This document shows positions 24,001-34,614 of a stretch of DNA of 64,000 nucleotides, in pieces. Origin of the DNA: Aptenodytes patagonicus (taxonomy: Eukaryota > Chordata > Aves > Sphenisciformes > Spheniscidae); the NCBI RefSeq assembly GCF_965638725.1, contig NC_134963.1:13172501-13236500 (forward strand). The letters run 5' to 3'. Each line of letters starts with the position of its first letter. The first letter of the stretch is position 1. Below the pieces are notes generated by a model. That model had not been told where the DNA came from, ran no database searches, and saw nothing but the letters and a program-made list of their open reading frames with translations. The position numbers were made by a program, and so were the translations under genes.

Positions 24001-24199
24001 GCAACGTTAGAAGACAGGAACAAGCCACCAGTACCTTCATTTCCTCTGAATGGAACAGGTCTGCATCTTCAGGACTGTCCATTAAGATTTTTGGTCTATC
24101 ACCCTCTTTCGTACTGATAGCTCCTCCTGAGTTGTCACCTCGGGATGCCTTATGCCCATGACGCTCCAGTCCAGCTCGCTCGCTGCTTGTGTTCCCCAT
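17949..24199 (-). CDS. PRKAB1: AMP-activated protein kinase, non-catalytic subunit beta-1 (7 coding exons)
   Basis: This is the scaffold and glycogen-binding subunit of the AMPK heterotrimer. Seven GT-AG exons total 822 nt (273 residues plus stop); the human protein has 270. In order, the protein has an N-myristoylation signal (MGNTSSERA, Gly2), an acidic linker, and a CBM48 glycogen-binding domain (about residues 80-165). The glycogen-contact Trp residues are at 103 and 136 and Lys at 129 (human W100, W133, K126). The ADaM-site Ser is at 111 (human S108). The C-terminal domain binds the alpha and gamma subunits and ends KKKYVTTLLYKPI. The gene converges with CIT and is transcribed away from a CpG-island promoter. 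The N-terminus has AIST and E insertions and Asn in place of one Ser of the human Ser24/Ser25 pair. No disruption is seen. Confidence 0.98.
18109..18177 (-). CDS. PRKAB1: PRKAB1 exon: C-terminal domain
   Basis: Twenty-three codons in phase 0, CDPALLPEPNHVMLNHLYAL followed by SIK. The acceptor is TTTTTTTCCAG and the donor is AAG|GTGAGA. Confidence 0.97.
18686..18819 (-). CDS. PRKAB1: PRKAB1 exon: alpha/gamma-binding region
   Basis: It encodes LSSSPPGPYHQEPYVCKAEE, then RFKSPPILPPHLLQVILNKD and TGIS. The acceptor is CTCTGGCAG and the donor is TCT|GTGAGT. PPILPPHLL is a hallmark of the beta-subunit C-terminal interaction domain. Confidence 0.97.
20099..20213 (-). CDS. PRKAB1: PRKAB1 exon: end of CBM48 and linker
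   Basis: It encodes PVVTSQLGTVNNIIQVKKTD through ALMVDSQKCSDMS. The acceptor is CTTCCCAG and the donor is TCTG|GTATGA. The Asn of TVNN corresponds to the glycogen-contact N150 of the human protein. Confidence 0.97.
21139..21232 (-). CDS. PRKAB1: PRKAB1 exon: glycogen-binding domain core
   Basis: It encodes HNNFVAILDLPEGEHQYKFF then VDGQWTHDPSE. Its first base completes the ADaM-site Ser codon. The acceptor is AAATTCCAG and the donor is GAG|GTAATG. It contains the Lys and Trp equivalent to human K126 and W133. Confidence 0.97.
22982..23148 (-). CDS. PRKAB1: PRKAB1 exon: start of glycogen-binding domain
   Basis: It encodes APLEKEEFLAWQQDLEVND through KEVYLSGSFNNWSKIPLTR and the first two bases of a Ser codon. 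The acceptor is GCTTGTAG and the donor is GGAG|GTAATA. FNNW contains the glycogen-stacking Trp equivalent to human W100. Confidence 0.97.
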
Positions 24200-24209
24200 T
24201 TTTAAGGGC
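24035..24209 (-). CDS. PRKAB1: PRKAB1 first coding exon with short 5' UTR part
   Basis: The ATG is at 24197-24199 and begins MGNTSSERAGLERHG. The acceptor TCCTCTTTTAG ends 10 bases upstream of the ATG, so the rest of the 5' UTR lies in a separate upstream exon. The exon ends ATGAAG|GTACTG after SEEMK (55 codons). It carries the myristoylation signal. Confidence 0.95.
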
Positions 24210-25299
24210 CTAAAAGAGGAGGAAAAGCCAGATCAGCACATGTATTTTTGAAGCCAGAACACCAGTAGGCAGGAAAGCAGGCTCATCAGTAGACCTGGGC
24301 TCTGCTTCTGAGTTGAAGCGTCTAAGAAACTTGATTAACCCAAAATGCTAGCATCTTAAAATTATATCACGCTCAGAACAAAGACGCTAAATGACTCTTG
24401 ATAACGTGCTACGGTTCGATATCCTAGCATCTCTGCAAGACTTAGCCACTCTAAAAGCAGGTATCTGTCACTGCAGCACCTGGTATTCTGTCTTCCCAAG
24501 CTAAGTGCTTGTTCTTCTGTCTTCTGAATACCCATGCATATAACGTTCTACCACATCAGTTGAAGCATCAGTAGAATGTTCTGTCAGAACGCTTCAAAAA
24601 CAGCCTAGTAGAAATGTGATTTCACTAGAAAATGAAGTTATCTCAGGTGCCAAACTACTGAGGATCCTTATAGTGGCTGGCTGCGGCTCCAAAGCACAAA
24701 CAGCACAGTCCTGCTGAGGAGGCTTCCTCCAGTCTCCGCTCTTCTCTGGGAGAGGCAGGGGCCTGCTGTACAAGAAACACAACACTTCTTCCCGCTCCAC
24801 AGCCCGTGTGGCCACATCCACAGGGAGAAGGGATGAGACTGGATGCACGTGCCGCATCTTACCTGAAAGACTACTTACAGGTGAAGAGCAGCAACTTAGA
24901 GGTGGCCAAGGTGGCCGTGGGGAACCATACAGACAGGGCCTTGCAGAGCGCCCAGCAGAGTACAAGTACATGTACAGGATATTGCCCTGTTTCCTGTAAG
25001 CTCAAATTATGGACATTGCCCAACTTTCAACTGTACAGATCTCAGCTCAGTCACAACCTGAAACCAGTCTCAGCCTCCGTGACCTAAGTAAACAAACAAC
25101 TAATTTAACTGGCACGATAAAAAAAAAGTATACGTGCAAATGTTAACCGACTATGTGAAACTGCAACAGCTTTGAGCGTTCCGTACCTTCTTCAAATAGC
25201 GACCTGTTGATTCTGCAAGACAGACTTGGCAGGAGTGGGAGAGAAGGCCCGAATGAGATCGAAGAGCCATGAAGTTCTCATCAGCAAACACACCTGTGT

Positions 25300-25950
25300 A
25301 TTTTATCTGCCGAGCTGATTCACGCTCCGACGTGGGCAGCCGGGCAGTCACTGCCTCCGCCCCGCACCTCTCCCCGGACCCGCCGAGCACACCGGCAGAT
25401 GGCACGGGTTCCCCCGCAAGCGCCCAGGAGCGCGTTACAAAGGCCGCCGGGGCTGCACCCGCACGGCACCCCGGCACCCCCGCGCAGCGGGACCACCGGC
25501 GCCCGCCGCGGGCCACGGACCACTCGCTCCTCGCACGGACGGCAAAACCCGGGCCTTGCAGCCGGGGGACGCCGGGGCTGCGGCACCGGGCCCAACGGCC
25601 CCGCCGTCCCCATAGCAACCCGCCCCGGCCCCGCCGTCCCCATAGCAACCGTCCCCATAGCGACCGCCAGGACCCCGCCTCTCCCCCCGGCCCCACTCCC
25701 AGCCGGCCGCCCCGCGGCTTCCCGCACCGCCCGGCCCGGCCCCGCCCGGCCGAGGGAACCCACCTCCCGCCTTCACAGCCCGCCGCGGTCCCTCCACCGC
25801 CGCCGAGACGCTTCCGCTTCCGTCCGGCCGCGTGTTCGGGCTGCCGCCCCGGGGAGAACCCGAGCCCGGCGCGCAGGTTCCGGCGCCGGCCCCCGCCCGA
25901 GGCAGGCGGCCCTCAGGCCCTGCAGCAGCCAAGCCCCTTCACCGGGCGCT
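25300..25950 (-). promoter_or_regulatory. CpG-island promoter of PRKAB1
   Basis: This is a sharply GC- and CpG-rich block in otherwise moderate-GC sequence, 1.1-1.7 kb upstream of the PRKAB1 ATG. It holds two adjacent ETS-type sites (CTTCCGCTTCCG, 25811-25822; GGAAGCGGAAG on the minus strand) and three RFX-type X-boxes (25606-25664). The untranslated first exon should lie here. Possible donors are GGGAG|GTGGGT near 25763 and AAG|GTACGG after 25187. The transcription start cannot be fixed from sequence. Confidence 0.8.
25606..25664. promoter_or_regulatory. Cluster of three RFX X-box motifs
   Basis: GTCCCCATAGCAAC occurs at 25606-25619 and 25636-25649. Both fully match the RFX consensus GTYNCCATRGNAAC. 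A third copy, GTCCCCATAGCGAC (25651-25664), has one mismatch. The first two sit in a 24-bp direct repeat with a 30-bp period; the third follows 15 bp later. RFX-family binding is inferred from the motif. Confidence 0.75.
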
Positions 25951-28900
25951 CTGGGGCCGGGCAGCCTCCATCAGGCCCCTGACGCCAGGCTCTACGCCGA
26001 CCGTCCCACCAGGACTATCCCATACCTACTTAATATAACTGCTAAACTGGTGCCTTAGGTATGAGCTCAGTAGCGAAGCGTGATGGCTCTTCACCTGCCT
26101 CTCGGAGCCGTTTTCTCCAAATCACCACCACAAGGAGGTTTTGGATCTGCAGAATTGCAGATGAGTGAGCACCAGGATGCTGGAACTAGGCAATAAATGC
26201 ATTTCCCCTCTTCATGGAACGGGAGCAAGAGCCAGCTGTATGGACGCTGACCGTCAGGCGGTCAAAGCAGACTGCGAAACCACCAGCACACAGCTCTTTC
26301 CACGGAGGAAGCACAGATGGAAATTTAAGTCCTTAACTGATGTTTCTCAAATTAAATTACACTCATGTATTTCTCTAAGCACTTCCAATTGCACTATCTC
26401 ATTTTACCCTTTGCTCTTCATCTGCTGTTGCTGTCTTTCTTCTACTTTTCTAACAGGCATAGAGTCGTGAGGACTGCAGGTTCCTCGGTCGGCAGTTCTC
26501 TTTACAAGGAAATTGTTGGTTTTTTCTTAACCAATCAAAGCAACCTGCAAACAGACAGAAGGATTCCTACCAAACCGAAGCGTATCCTTGTGGCGTGCTG
26601 TTATGTTGTGGGAAGAATTCTGCTGGGATAGACAGATTCACCACGCCTAATCGCAAGGGCACGGCTGGCTCCCGTAGTATGTTTTGAGGAACAGCTGCTC
26701 CTAGTTTGTCTTTCACGGGTAGAATACCTCGGCACGGGAAAGCCTGCCGGGGGGGGCATGAGGGGAATGTGTGTGGGCAGCTTTTCCCCAGCCCCTGCAG
26801 AACAGTTACACTGCTGTAAAATGCAGCTGTTGTTATTGTGATATTTCACACAGCTTAGCACTCCTAAATTCTTTGTCTCCAAACCCGATTGTTTTGTTCT
26901 CCCCAGGTTTTTTTTAGCCAGCACCAATGCACATGCCTCTGCGTGTGCCGGTTATGTCTGCAGAACTGTCTGCAGCGTAGGTTGGAGGTACACACTACCA
27001 TGTCTCGTCCATCACTTGCCCAGTAGGACCACTGTGATGATGTGCACAACAGCCAGCCAGACTCACTGCAAGCAACGGTACCTTCACTTCGGGGCCCATC
27101 CTCACTTCTTTGCAATGGTTTTTGTTACTTCTAAGAACAACAGATAGGTAATAAACTGGAGGATAAGGACTGCTAATAGCTCACGAGGCTGTGGTAACTA
27201 GTCTGTGGTAGGTCCAAGCATTATTCAATTTGAAGTTCTGGTATTAAAATGTGATGGTTCCTCCCTACACAGGGATGAACCATCCATCCATGGTGTGCTA
27301 CATGCCAAAACGTTTGGGAGTTACTGGCCTGTGGACAGGACAGAGGCAATGGACACAGGCATCTCAACCTCTTGGTGGCTGGGCTTCACTGTTGCTGCCT
27401 TCTCCTCCCTCTTTTCCCTGTGACTGCTTCATCTTCAACCCTGATTCTTGTTTTCCCTCACCGTCAGTCATGACAGGTGGGTGTAGCACAGTCCTAGAGC
27501 AATCAGCCTGTAACTCATTTTGTGAGGTGCCTGGTCCCCATGAATTATGAGGGCTGGATGACATTACACCATGAACAACGAGTCTTACACCACTGCTGCC
27601 CACTAAATCATCACTCCGCCTCCTCATGGCCACGTCTGTCTCCATGGTCCTCACATGCACTGGAGTATTGTTTTCTCCCATCAGCTTGAGTGGGAGCCCA
27701 ATTCCCTTACAGCTGTTAATGCAGGAGATGTGGGAAGCAGGAGATTAGCTAAAGACATGCCACAAGGGCCTGGCAGAGCTCATCCACCCACTGATTTTCT
27801 GGAACCCTGGAGTTTTGCTCCTCCCTTTAACAGCATCTGTGACTTTTTGCCTCCTTCCATGCTCCGCAGCTTGAAGGGCATAAAAACTCCCCCTCCTCCA
27901 CTCCATCCAGGACCAGCCTCCACATTCCAAAGGAAGACTACCAAATACCTTTTCTACCCCTGCCCCTTTACATACCTGTCTTAACCTTCTTTTTCTTATT
28001 GCCAGATGAGGATGTAACAGATGGGGAGCTGGTTCACATTCTTCCATCAAGACTTCCATATGTGTCACAAATGAGGTTCCTGGTTAACTTCCCTAGCGAG
28101 AATGTCAGAGGTGTCACTTGCCATTGAAATAATTTATCGCAACAACTCTCCCTAGTTTTCTAAACTGCCATATCTCTCAGATGGGGGACAGAGCAGCAGG
28201 CCACTTAGGCTTTGCCCTCGCTAAGCACTCCTGACGTTGGTACCAGAATAATTTGTTCCTCAGTTGTTTAGCTGTGTACACTGCCTTACAATTTTGGGGG
28301 ATGCCCAAGAATAGTGACTGTACGCATTTTCACTGAGGAGAGAGAGAATTAGATAAAAATCTCCTTCTTGCCTCTGACGCTAACTGCCAGCATGACCTTC
28401 AAGAAGACTCTTAATCACTTTTGCCTTTAGCTATTAGCTTTCCATCAGCCAAAGGAAGGTGATGCTAGGTGGGGTGAATATTGCAAAATCTTTTAGTTAA
28501 TTACAAATTCAGAACTGCAGATTATTTTGTTCTGGTGTATTCAGGGGCCTGCTTGTGTTCACTACCCACATTTCCATAGCACAAATACTCACCTTAAGTA
28601 AACATTAAATTTAGACATCACAAAAACAAATACGAAATCTTGGTATCAGCAAGCACACCAACAATGTGAATGCCCTAGGATTTATGGTTGTCCGCTCAGG
28701 AAAAAGAAGTGGTATCATGGAAATTGTATGGTGAATCACAACAACAGTTTGAATTGCAAACGACAGGCTGGAGAGTAAAAGGATCAGGGGAAAATGTAAC
28801 TGAATAATTTTGAATAAGAAATTCCCTTGAAAAAAAAAGCACAATCCACTTTGAGACTGCCCACAACCCATAAACCAAGATAAAAGTAGTTGATTAAATG

Positions 28901-31900
28901 CTTTATCAGGTGTCATGACTGCGCTACACCACCTCATAGGGCAATGTGAGGTTTTAAAAGGAGATGCGTGTAAAACACCTGCAGGATATGAAGAGCCCCA
29001 TGGTCTCCATGTTATTTACCATGTCACTAGCCACAAGCAAAGGTCAGCTCCTTTTTCCCTTACTCACATCTATCTTCTTTAATAAACATCAACTAGACCT
29101 GGCCTGACTATTAAAACGCACAGAGCAACTTCTTCAGAAATTAATTTTAAGGCATTTTGGCTCTTGGCTCACAAGATCATAAGACTCAGCAGACTTTGTC
29201 AAAGTTCTAACAATCATGACAGAGCACTTTCGGTGCTGTACAGGCTGAGGGGTCAAGTGAAGTGACATCTTTACCACTGAGTCATTCTACCCCCTTGGAG
29301 ATATCACTTACCGTCTTTCTTCATCAGCTGACTCATTTTTAAGGAAAATAAGGACCAAACAGGATAGATCTGAGGTCAGGAGAGATCTGTGTTAGGGGAA
29401 TGTGTATCTTTGATTAAATGGGGTGAAGAATGGCCTTACAAACCTTTCAGGCACAAAAAGTCAAAGCTAAACTCTTGTGCTAGCCCCAAGGAAGGGATGG
29501 CACTCACCAACCACTTGTGCTCCAGGCCAGAACCTCATTTTCACTGTTTGGATTATCTCCTGGAGTTGGTTAAAATCAAAAGGCAATTAAGCCCCCATTG
29601 AACACTGGTTGAGATATGTGTACACGAGGCTGCTATGGCTCAACCATTACCACACAGCCTGCTCTGGTGTCCATCCCTTCATTTCAGTGGAGTTTCCCCT
29701 TCTCTTATCCCAGAGTGTGTGTTGAAAAAGAAATGCAGTGGCCTGAAGTCTCAGACTGTGCAGTTTAAAGTCCTGATGAATCCACTGACATCTGGCAATT
29801 TCTTTTTCCTTGACGTGACGTAAGCTTATTTAGCCAAAGAGAAGTCATTGAAAGCGAAGTGGAAGCTGACTCGGCCCTACAGCTAGGTATGACAAAACCA
29901 GAAAAGCCATCCTCAGTCATGAGCTGGTAGATCTAATTCAGACATGCCATAAATCACATAATAAAGGACACATGAGCAAGTGCTTCTTGTAGCTTCTGTG
30001 CCATGGAGAGTGAGTTAGATGGTAGTAGCAGCAGCAGAACTTATCCTACAGCTCAAGACAGGATAAATTTAACTGCACAATCCTTCCGCATAAATTTCTT
30101 ACTATAACCTTCCTTTCTACCTTGGGCTCCCAAGCTTGTTCCTCCACCTTTACATTGGCTCAGTGATCTATTTCCAACCCCCCTCCTCCTTTTAGCTCAC
30201 TTCTGAATTTAGCCCATTTTGCCAGGCTGCCAGGGAGCGATGCAGAGGAAGTTGGGCAGCCTCCTTAAAGGCTCACTCACATTTCAGGGACACATGCCAT
30301 TGCTGTGCATGCAGAACATGCCGTTGTGCTTGGGAAACGGAAAATTGTGAGTGCACATAAAAATCACTCATAGACCATCGCATCCCTTCTCAACTCCTCT
30401 ACTCCAACAGAACACTGCACACCTTCAGAGACCTACTAATTAAAAATGAGGTTGGAGATGGGAAGATAGTAAGAGGAAACCAACATTCAAGTAGTGTTTC
30501 AGCCTGAAGGTACTGCCCGTGAAAGACTGAAGGCTCAGTCTCAGAAGAGCTGCAGGTTAGGCAGCAGCCATGCAGACTACCCTGCACACGCCTTCTGATG
30601 TCTCTGACTTTGCCTGCAGGTATCTCCTCCAAAGTCAGGGTAGGTTCCACATCTATTCACCTTCCTCTTAGTTTACCCTATTATCAGGAGTGAAGGTTTG
30701 GTGATATGGACTCTTCCCTCCACGAAACAACACAGGCTCCTGAACAGCTGTCAGGTAACCAGGATGTGGCTTACCAGCTCGGCTCCAAATCAATCCAGTG
30801 ACTTTCTTTGTATTTAAATCTTACTTGCCTCGGGGAATCCAGTCCTTCAAATGCATCCTCTTGTGCATGTGTGCACACACAATGCACGCAAAGTAAAAAC
30901 TAACTGGGAAGATGACCCAGTCTCTCCCCTGCTGATGCAAATCAGTAACAAAATCCATCTTAAATAACTGGTTGACAAAGTTAGGGTCCAGGTGAGGAAA
31001 TGAGCCTAGAGAGAGATGCTTGCACACTGTTCCAGCAGATGCATCTGGACTGATTCTGAGAGTGACGGACACTGTGGTAGCAATCAGATATAAACTATCT
31101 CTAGGCTGAGAGGCAGAACACGGTTCACACTGTGAGCACATATCCAAAGATACAGGTACAAAAGCAACAGCTTCTGGAACCTCGAGCCACACTGTTCATG
31201 GATTGTGGTTGCAACCACATAAATTGAAGAGCCAGTGTTGATCTTCAACTTACCAGCTGTAAACTCCTGGGTGTGACTGCAGGGAGGCACCCTAAGAATT
31301 TAATTTCATATTGTCCCCTTCATTTTTTTTTGCTGTGCAATCTGATTAAACATACACCGCATGTTGTTTAAGCGTCTGGCTGACCCCCTTCATATGGCAG
31401 CAAAGAGACTCCTCTTATATTTAGAAGCCCTCTTCTAGGGTTACATATCAAGATACGTGCACACTGCTGTTTTGCAGAATGCAGCTGCCCTGTAAGAAGC
31501 GAAAGATGCTAACATGATCCAGGAGCTGAGGCCAGCAATTTCAAGTTTCCATCTGTCTCTGCCTGTAAGACATGCAGGAAGGAAAAGAGAACTGGATTTC
31601 AGGCATTAGTTGGTGCAGGAAGACTGCATCAAAAAAAGGAAGCCTTGAGCAGCTTTGTGGAAGGAAGACTCTGTTCACCTGCCCAGGACACAGATGCTGA
31701 GCTGAAATACGTTTTACCACTCCCCCCCCCGCCATTTCATGCAATAACATCATTCAGAGCATACATATGACAGCTCTTTTTTTTTTTTCCCCCAGCAAAA
31801 AATGGTAGGTGCAATGCAGAATAATAATGGGCCAAATCCAAACCTAGATGCATGACAATGAAGAACAGGTAATTTCCAGAGACTGTCACAGATAATGAAA

Positions 31901-32454
31901 TTTGTTTATATGCCCCTCAAAATATAAAGCAGGCAGCAATTCCTCAGTCAGACAACTGCATTCTGCCTTCCACACCCACTGCTGTCACCAGGGGTCTTGC
32001 TGATTTGGGCAGTAAGATGTCATTTAGCTTCCCCTATGTTTGATACCTCACTTTGTATGGGTCTTTCACACTTACAACAGAATGATTTGGTTGTACAAGG
32101 ACCATATTCATTTCCAGCACAAGCTGTGTTTGACTGCATTTCTCAAACATGGTTGAAAATTTATGTAAACATAAATAAATGAAGAGAACTGACACCAGTA
32201 CATTAGTAAAGCAAAAATAAGATTACCTATGACATAGAAGCACTAAAGAACATTAGAGGAATTGCTGCATTCTCCCCTGTCTGTCACATTAAGTGGTTTA
32301 ATATAAAGCCTTTATTTTTATACCGATCAATAGCACTGTAAGGTAGCAACATTTATCTTCAGAAGCACTGAAGACACAATGGCTCAATTCTCAATTATAT
32401 TAAGAGCAAGACTTCAAAGATATTTATGAGCATCAAGATGCAAGTTAGAATTCC

Positions 32455-32560
32455 AGTATGGTTTTCAAAAGCATCTGAACAAGTCAGGTGTCTAGCTCCT
32501 ATTGATCTAAATCCTTGTTAGGCACTTTCAAAAAATACTTCAAGTTGCCTATCCCTATCC
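32455..32560. repeat. Decayed ancestral sauropsid repeat
   Basis: A TTTTCAAAAGCATCTGA segment, a central CTCCTATTGATCTAAATCC and a closing TTAGGCACTTTCAAAA form a loosely palindromic unit. It resembles the common turtle/crocodile/bird element with TTAGGCACTTTTGAAAATC-type ends. Family recognition is from memory and is not verified. Confidence 0.4.
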
Positions 32561-33359
32561 TCTAGTGTCCAAATAACTTTGGAAATCTTTCTCCCCTCTC
32601 ACACCACTAGCTGTGGTTTAGTTTACAGTACTGGACTTTAGTATTTTGCAGAAGGATGAAACTTTTTGTACACACTTTGACTTTTAGTACACTGACGTAG
32701 AAAACTATTACTACAGCAATGCAATGGGGTTTACTTTGATGCCAGCAATTCAAGGTGGTGGAAATCTGACCTCTGTCAGATTTCTGTCTCTCAGACTGCT
32801 GAGAGACCTCCTTTGGTGATCTCATTTGACAGCTTTCCCCTCATGGTAGGAAAACCCCGAAAAGACCACCGAGGGACCATTTTGAAAAGGCCTCAACACT
32901 CCGGATGCTATTTTGAAAATGAAGCAAAGAGCCTGCCTTGCTAGTATTTTGAGCATTAACTGATCTCTAGCAACTTCTGCATGTACTAGCTACAGTACAG
33001 ACTGGTTGTATAGTATCACGTAGGCCAGAAATCCTGGTTTTGCTTTGATTCACTTTATTCTGAAACTGTCCAAGGGGTTAGAAAAAGGGATATTACTCTT
33101 TAAAATAGAAGAGGCAAAAAAACTTAGGAAAGACACTTCCCACATACCAGAATGAACATGAATTAAAAGTAATTTTATTCCACTTCTCAATGACAGTTCT
33201 ATCATATCTGGTAATAAGGCAAGCTACTAAAAGTCCCACAAGACATATCAGACCATTGAAATAGGATTCAAAAACCAAAGAGGAGTTCACAGAACAGCCA
33301 ATTCTTGGGATCATCAAATTCAGTGGCAAGACTCCCATGTGGACAAATTTGATTAGTGT

Positions 33360-33420
33360 AAATGCTGAAGAAATCAACTGATTTCACCAGTGTTCGTGAA
33401 GTTTTATACTGGAGTAATTA
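33360..33420. repeat. Decayed ancestral sauropsid repeat
   Basis: GTGTAAATGCTGAAGAAATC and ATTTCACCAGTG with TTTATACTGGAGTAA resemble the worn palindromic element whose less diverged copies read like TTGAAGTCAATGGAGTTACACCAG. The copy is heavily diverged. Confidence 0.35.
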
Positions 33421-34544
33421 AGGATAGGCGATGCATCACTGACTTCAATGAAAAACAGAATTTGGCAGAAAGAAAAGCAAAAAAGCACATTAAAAGTATA
33501 ATATCAAGGCACAGAAAATACATGCTACTTCCAGGCATATGCTTTAACAGGTAAAGGTTTCTGGGAGATTATTATTATTTTCAATAGGTAGCTGTACTCC
33601 TGCCAGGCATGATTCTTTTCTCACTTGCACCTGCAAAACTCCCATGCATTTCTAGGTAGTCGGTCCAGATTTATGTTAGTGCAAGGAGAGTAAGTGTAAG
33701 TTGGCATAGCTTGCTTGAAGATGTAGTAACAATTAAAGCAAATGGAGCAACAACCACTGAAGATGTAGCCATCTGTCTTAACGCTCACCAGAGTTTACTC
33801 CTTTTAACATGGAGTATTTGTGTGACAAAACATTCTTTCAAACAGTTTTCAGCTAATAAAAAACAGCTGTCCCGTGCTAAATTTTCATGGGGTATCAAGA
33901 AACTGCAGTAATTTAGAGGCCATCAGTTCTGTAATCTAAGGCTGTTCACTGAGTAATATCTCGGGATTGGCAAGAGTCTATGTAACGTCAGTAAGGGTAC
34001 AAAAGTCTGTCCATCTGTAACTGCATTGATATATAGACTATTCATAGCAAGATGAGAAGATGAACTAAACAAAAAAAGACATGAACAAAGCAGAACACAA
34101 TGAAACTATGACTTGCTAGAGGAACAATAACAAAGGGATGAAGAAGAACATCTATTTAAAAAGATCTTTTGTCAGATAAAAAAACCAGGAACTTTTTACA
34201 TACGTGAAGTTTAAAGAGGAAAATACGATCAGTGCAACTTTAATGCAGGACTGGAGCTAAGTCAAAGGAGTTCAACAATGAAAGACAACAAAACAAAACA
34301 AAAAACATTAAGAAAAATATGGATGCTATGGAAGAAGAGTCTCTTAATAATCAAGTGACTGAAATCGGTCCCAGGTGGTTAAAAATCCAAGGTAAAGACC
34401 TAAAAGCTGAGGATGACAGAAGAAAGCAGCCGCCGAGTCAGAGTACGCCCACAGCATTATAAAATCACATAGCAGGATAAAATCACAAACCCATGGTTAT
34501 GATTGTGTTGAGACTATTTCAAAGGAATAAAAAAAATCCTTAAT

Positions 34545-34614
34545 GGCCTGATCCAAAACCCACTGGAGGCAACAGGAGTTCTTCTGCTAGCTTCAGCAGA
34601 CTGTGCATCAGATC
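34545..34614. repeat. Decayed palindromic repeat (GGCCTGATCCAAA type)
   Basis: It begins GGCCTGATCCAAAACCCACT and ends with GTGCATCAGATC, with a diverged central CAACAGGAGTTCTTC. This matches the layout of a widespread palindromic sauropsid repeat. Not verified against a library. Confidence 0.45.

Larger units (their letters stand above)
18178..24034 (-). other. PRKAB1 introns between coding exons
   Basis: Introns 18178-18685, 18820-20098, 20214-21138, 21233-22981 and 23149-24034 contain no further exon that I can recognise. Noted contents are a 14-base T run (22036-22049) and a stretch with three TTCTGCAAGG-like repeats around 20590-20620. Confidence 0.6.

Noticed and set aside
25269-26058. 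Long overlapping open frames (147-237 codons) on both strands
   Set aside because: GC-rich CpG-island sequence lacks stop codons. The translations are Pro/Arg/Ala/Gly-rich in every frame, with no coding signature.
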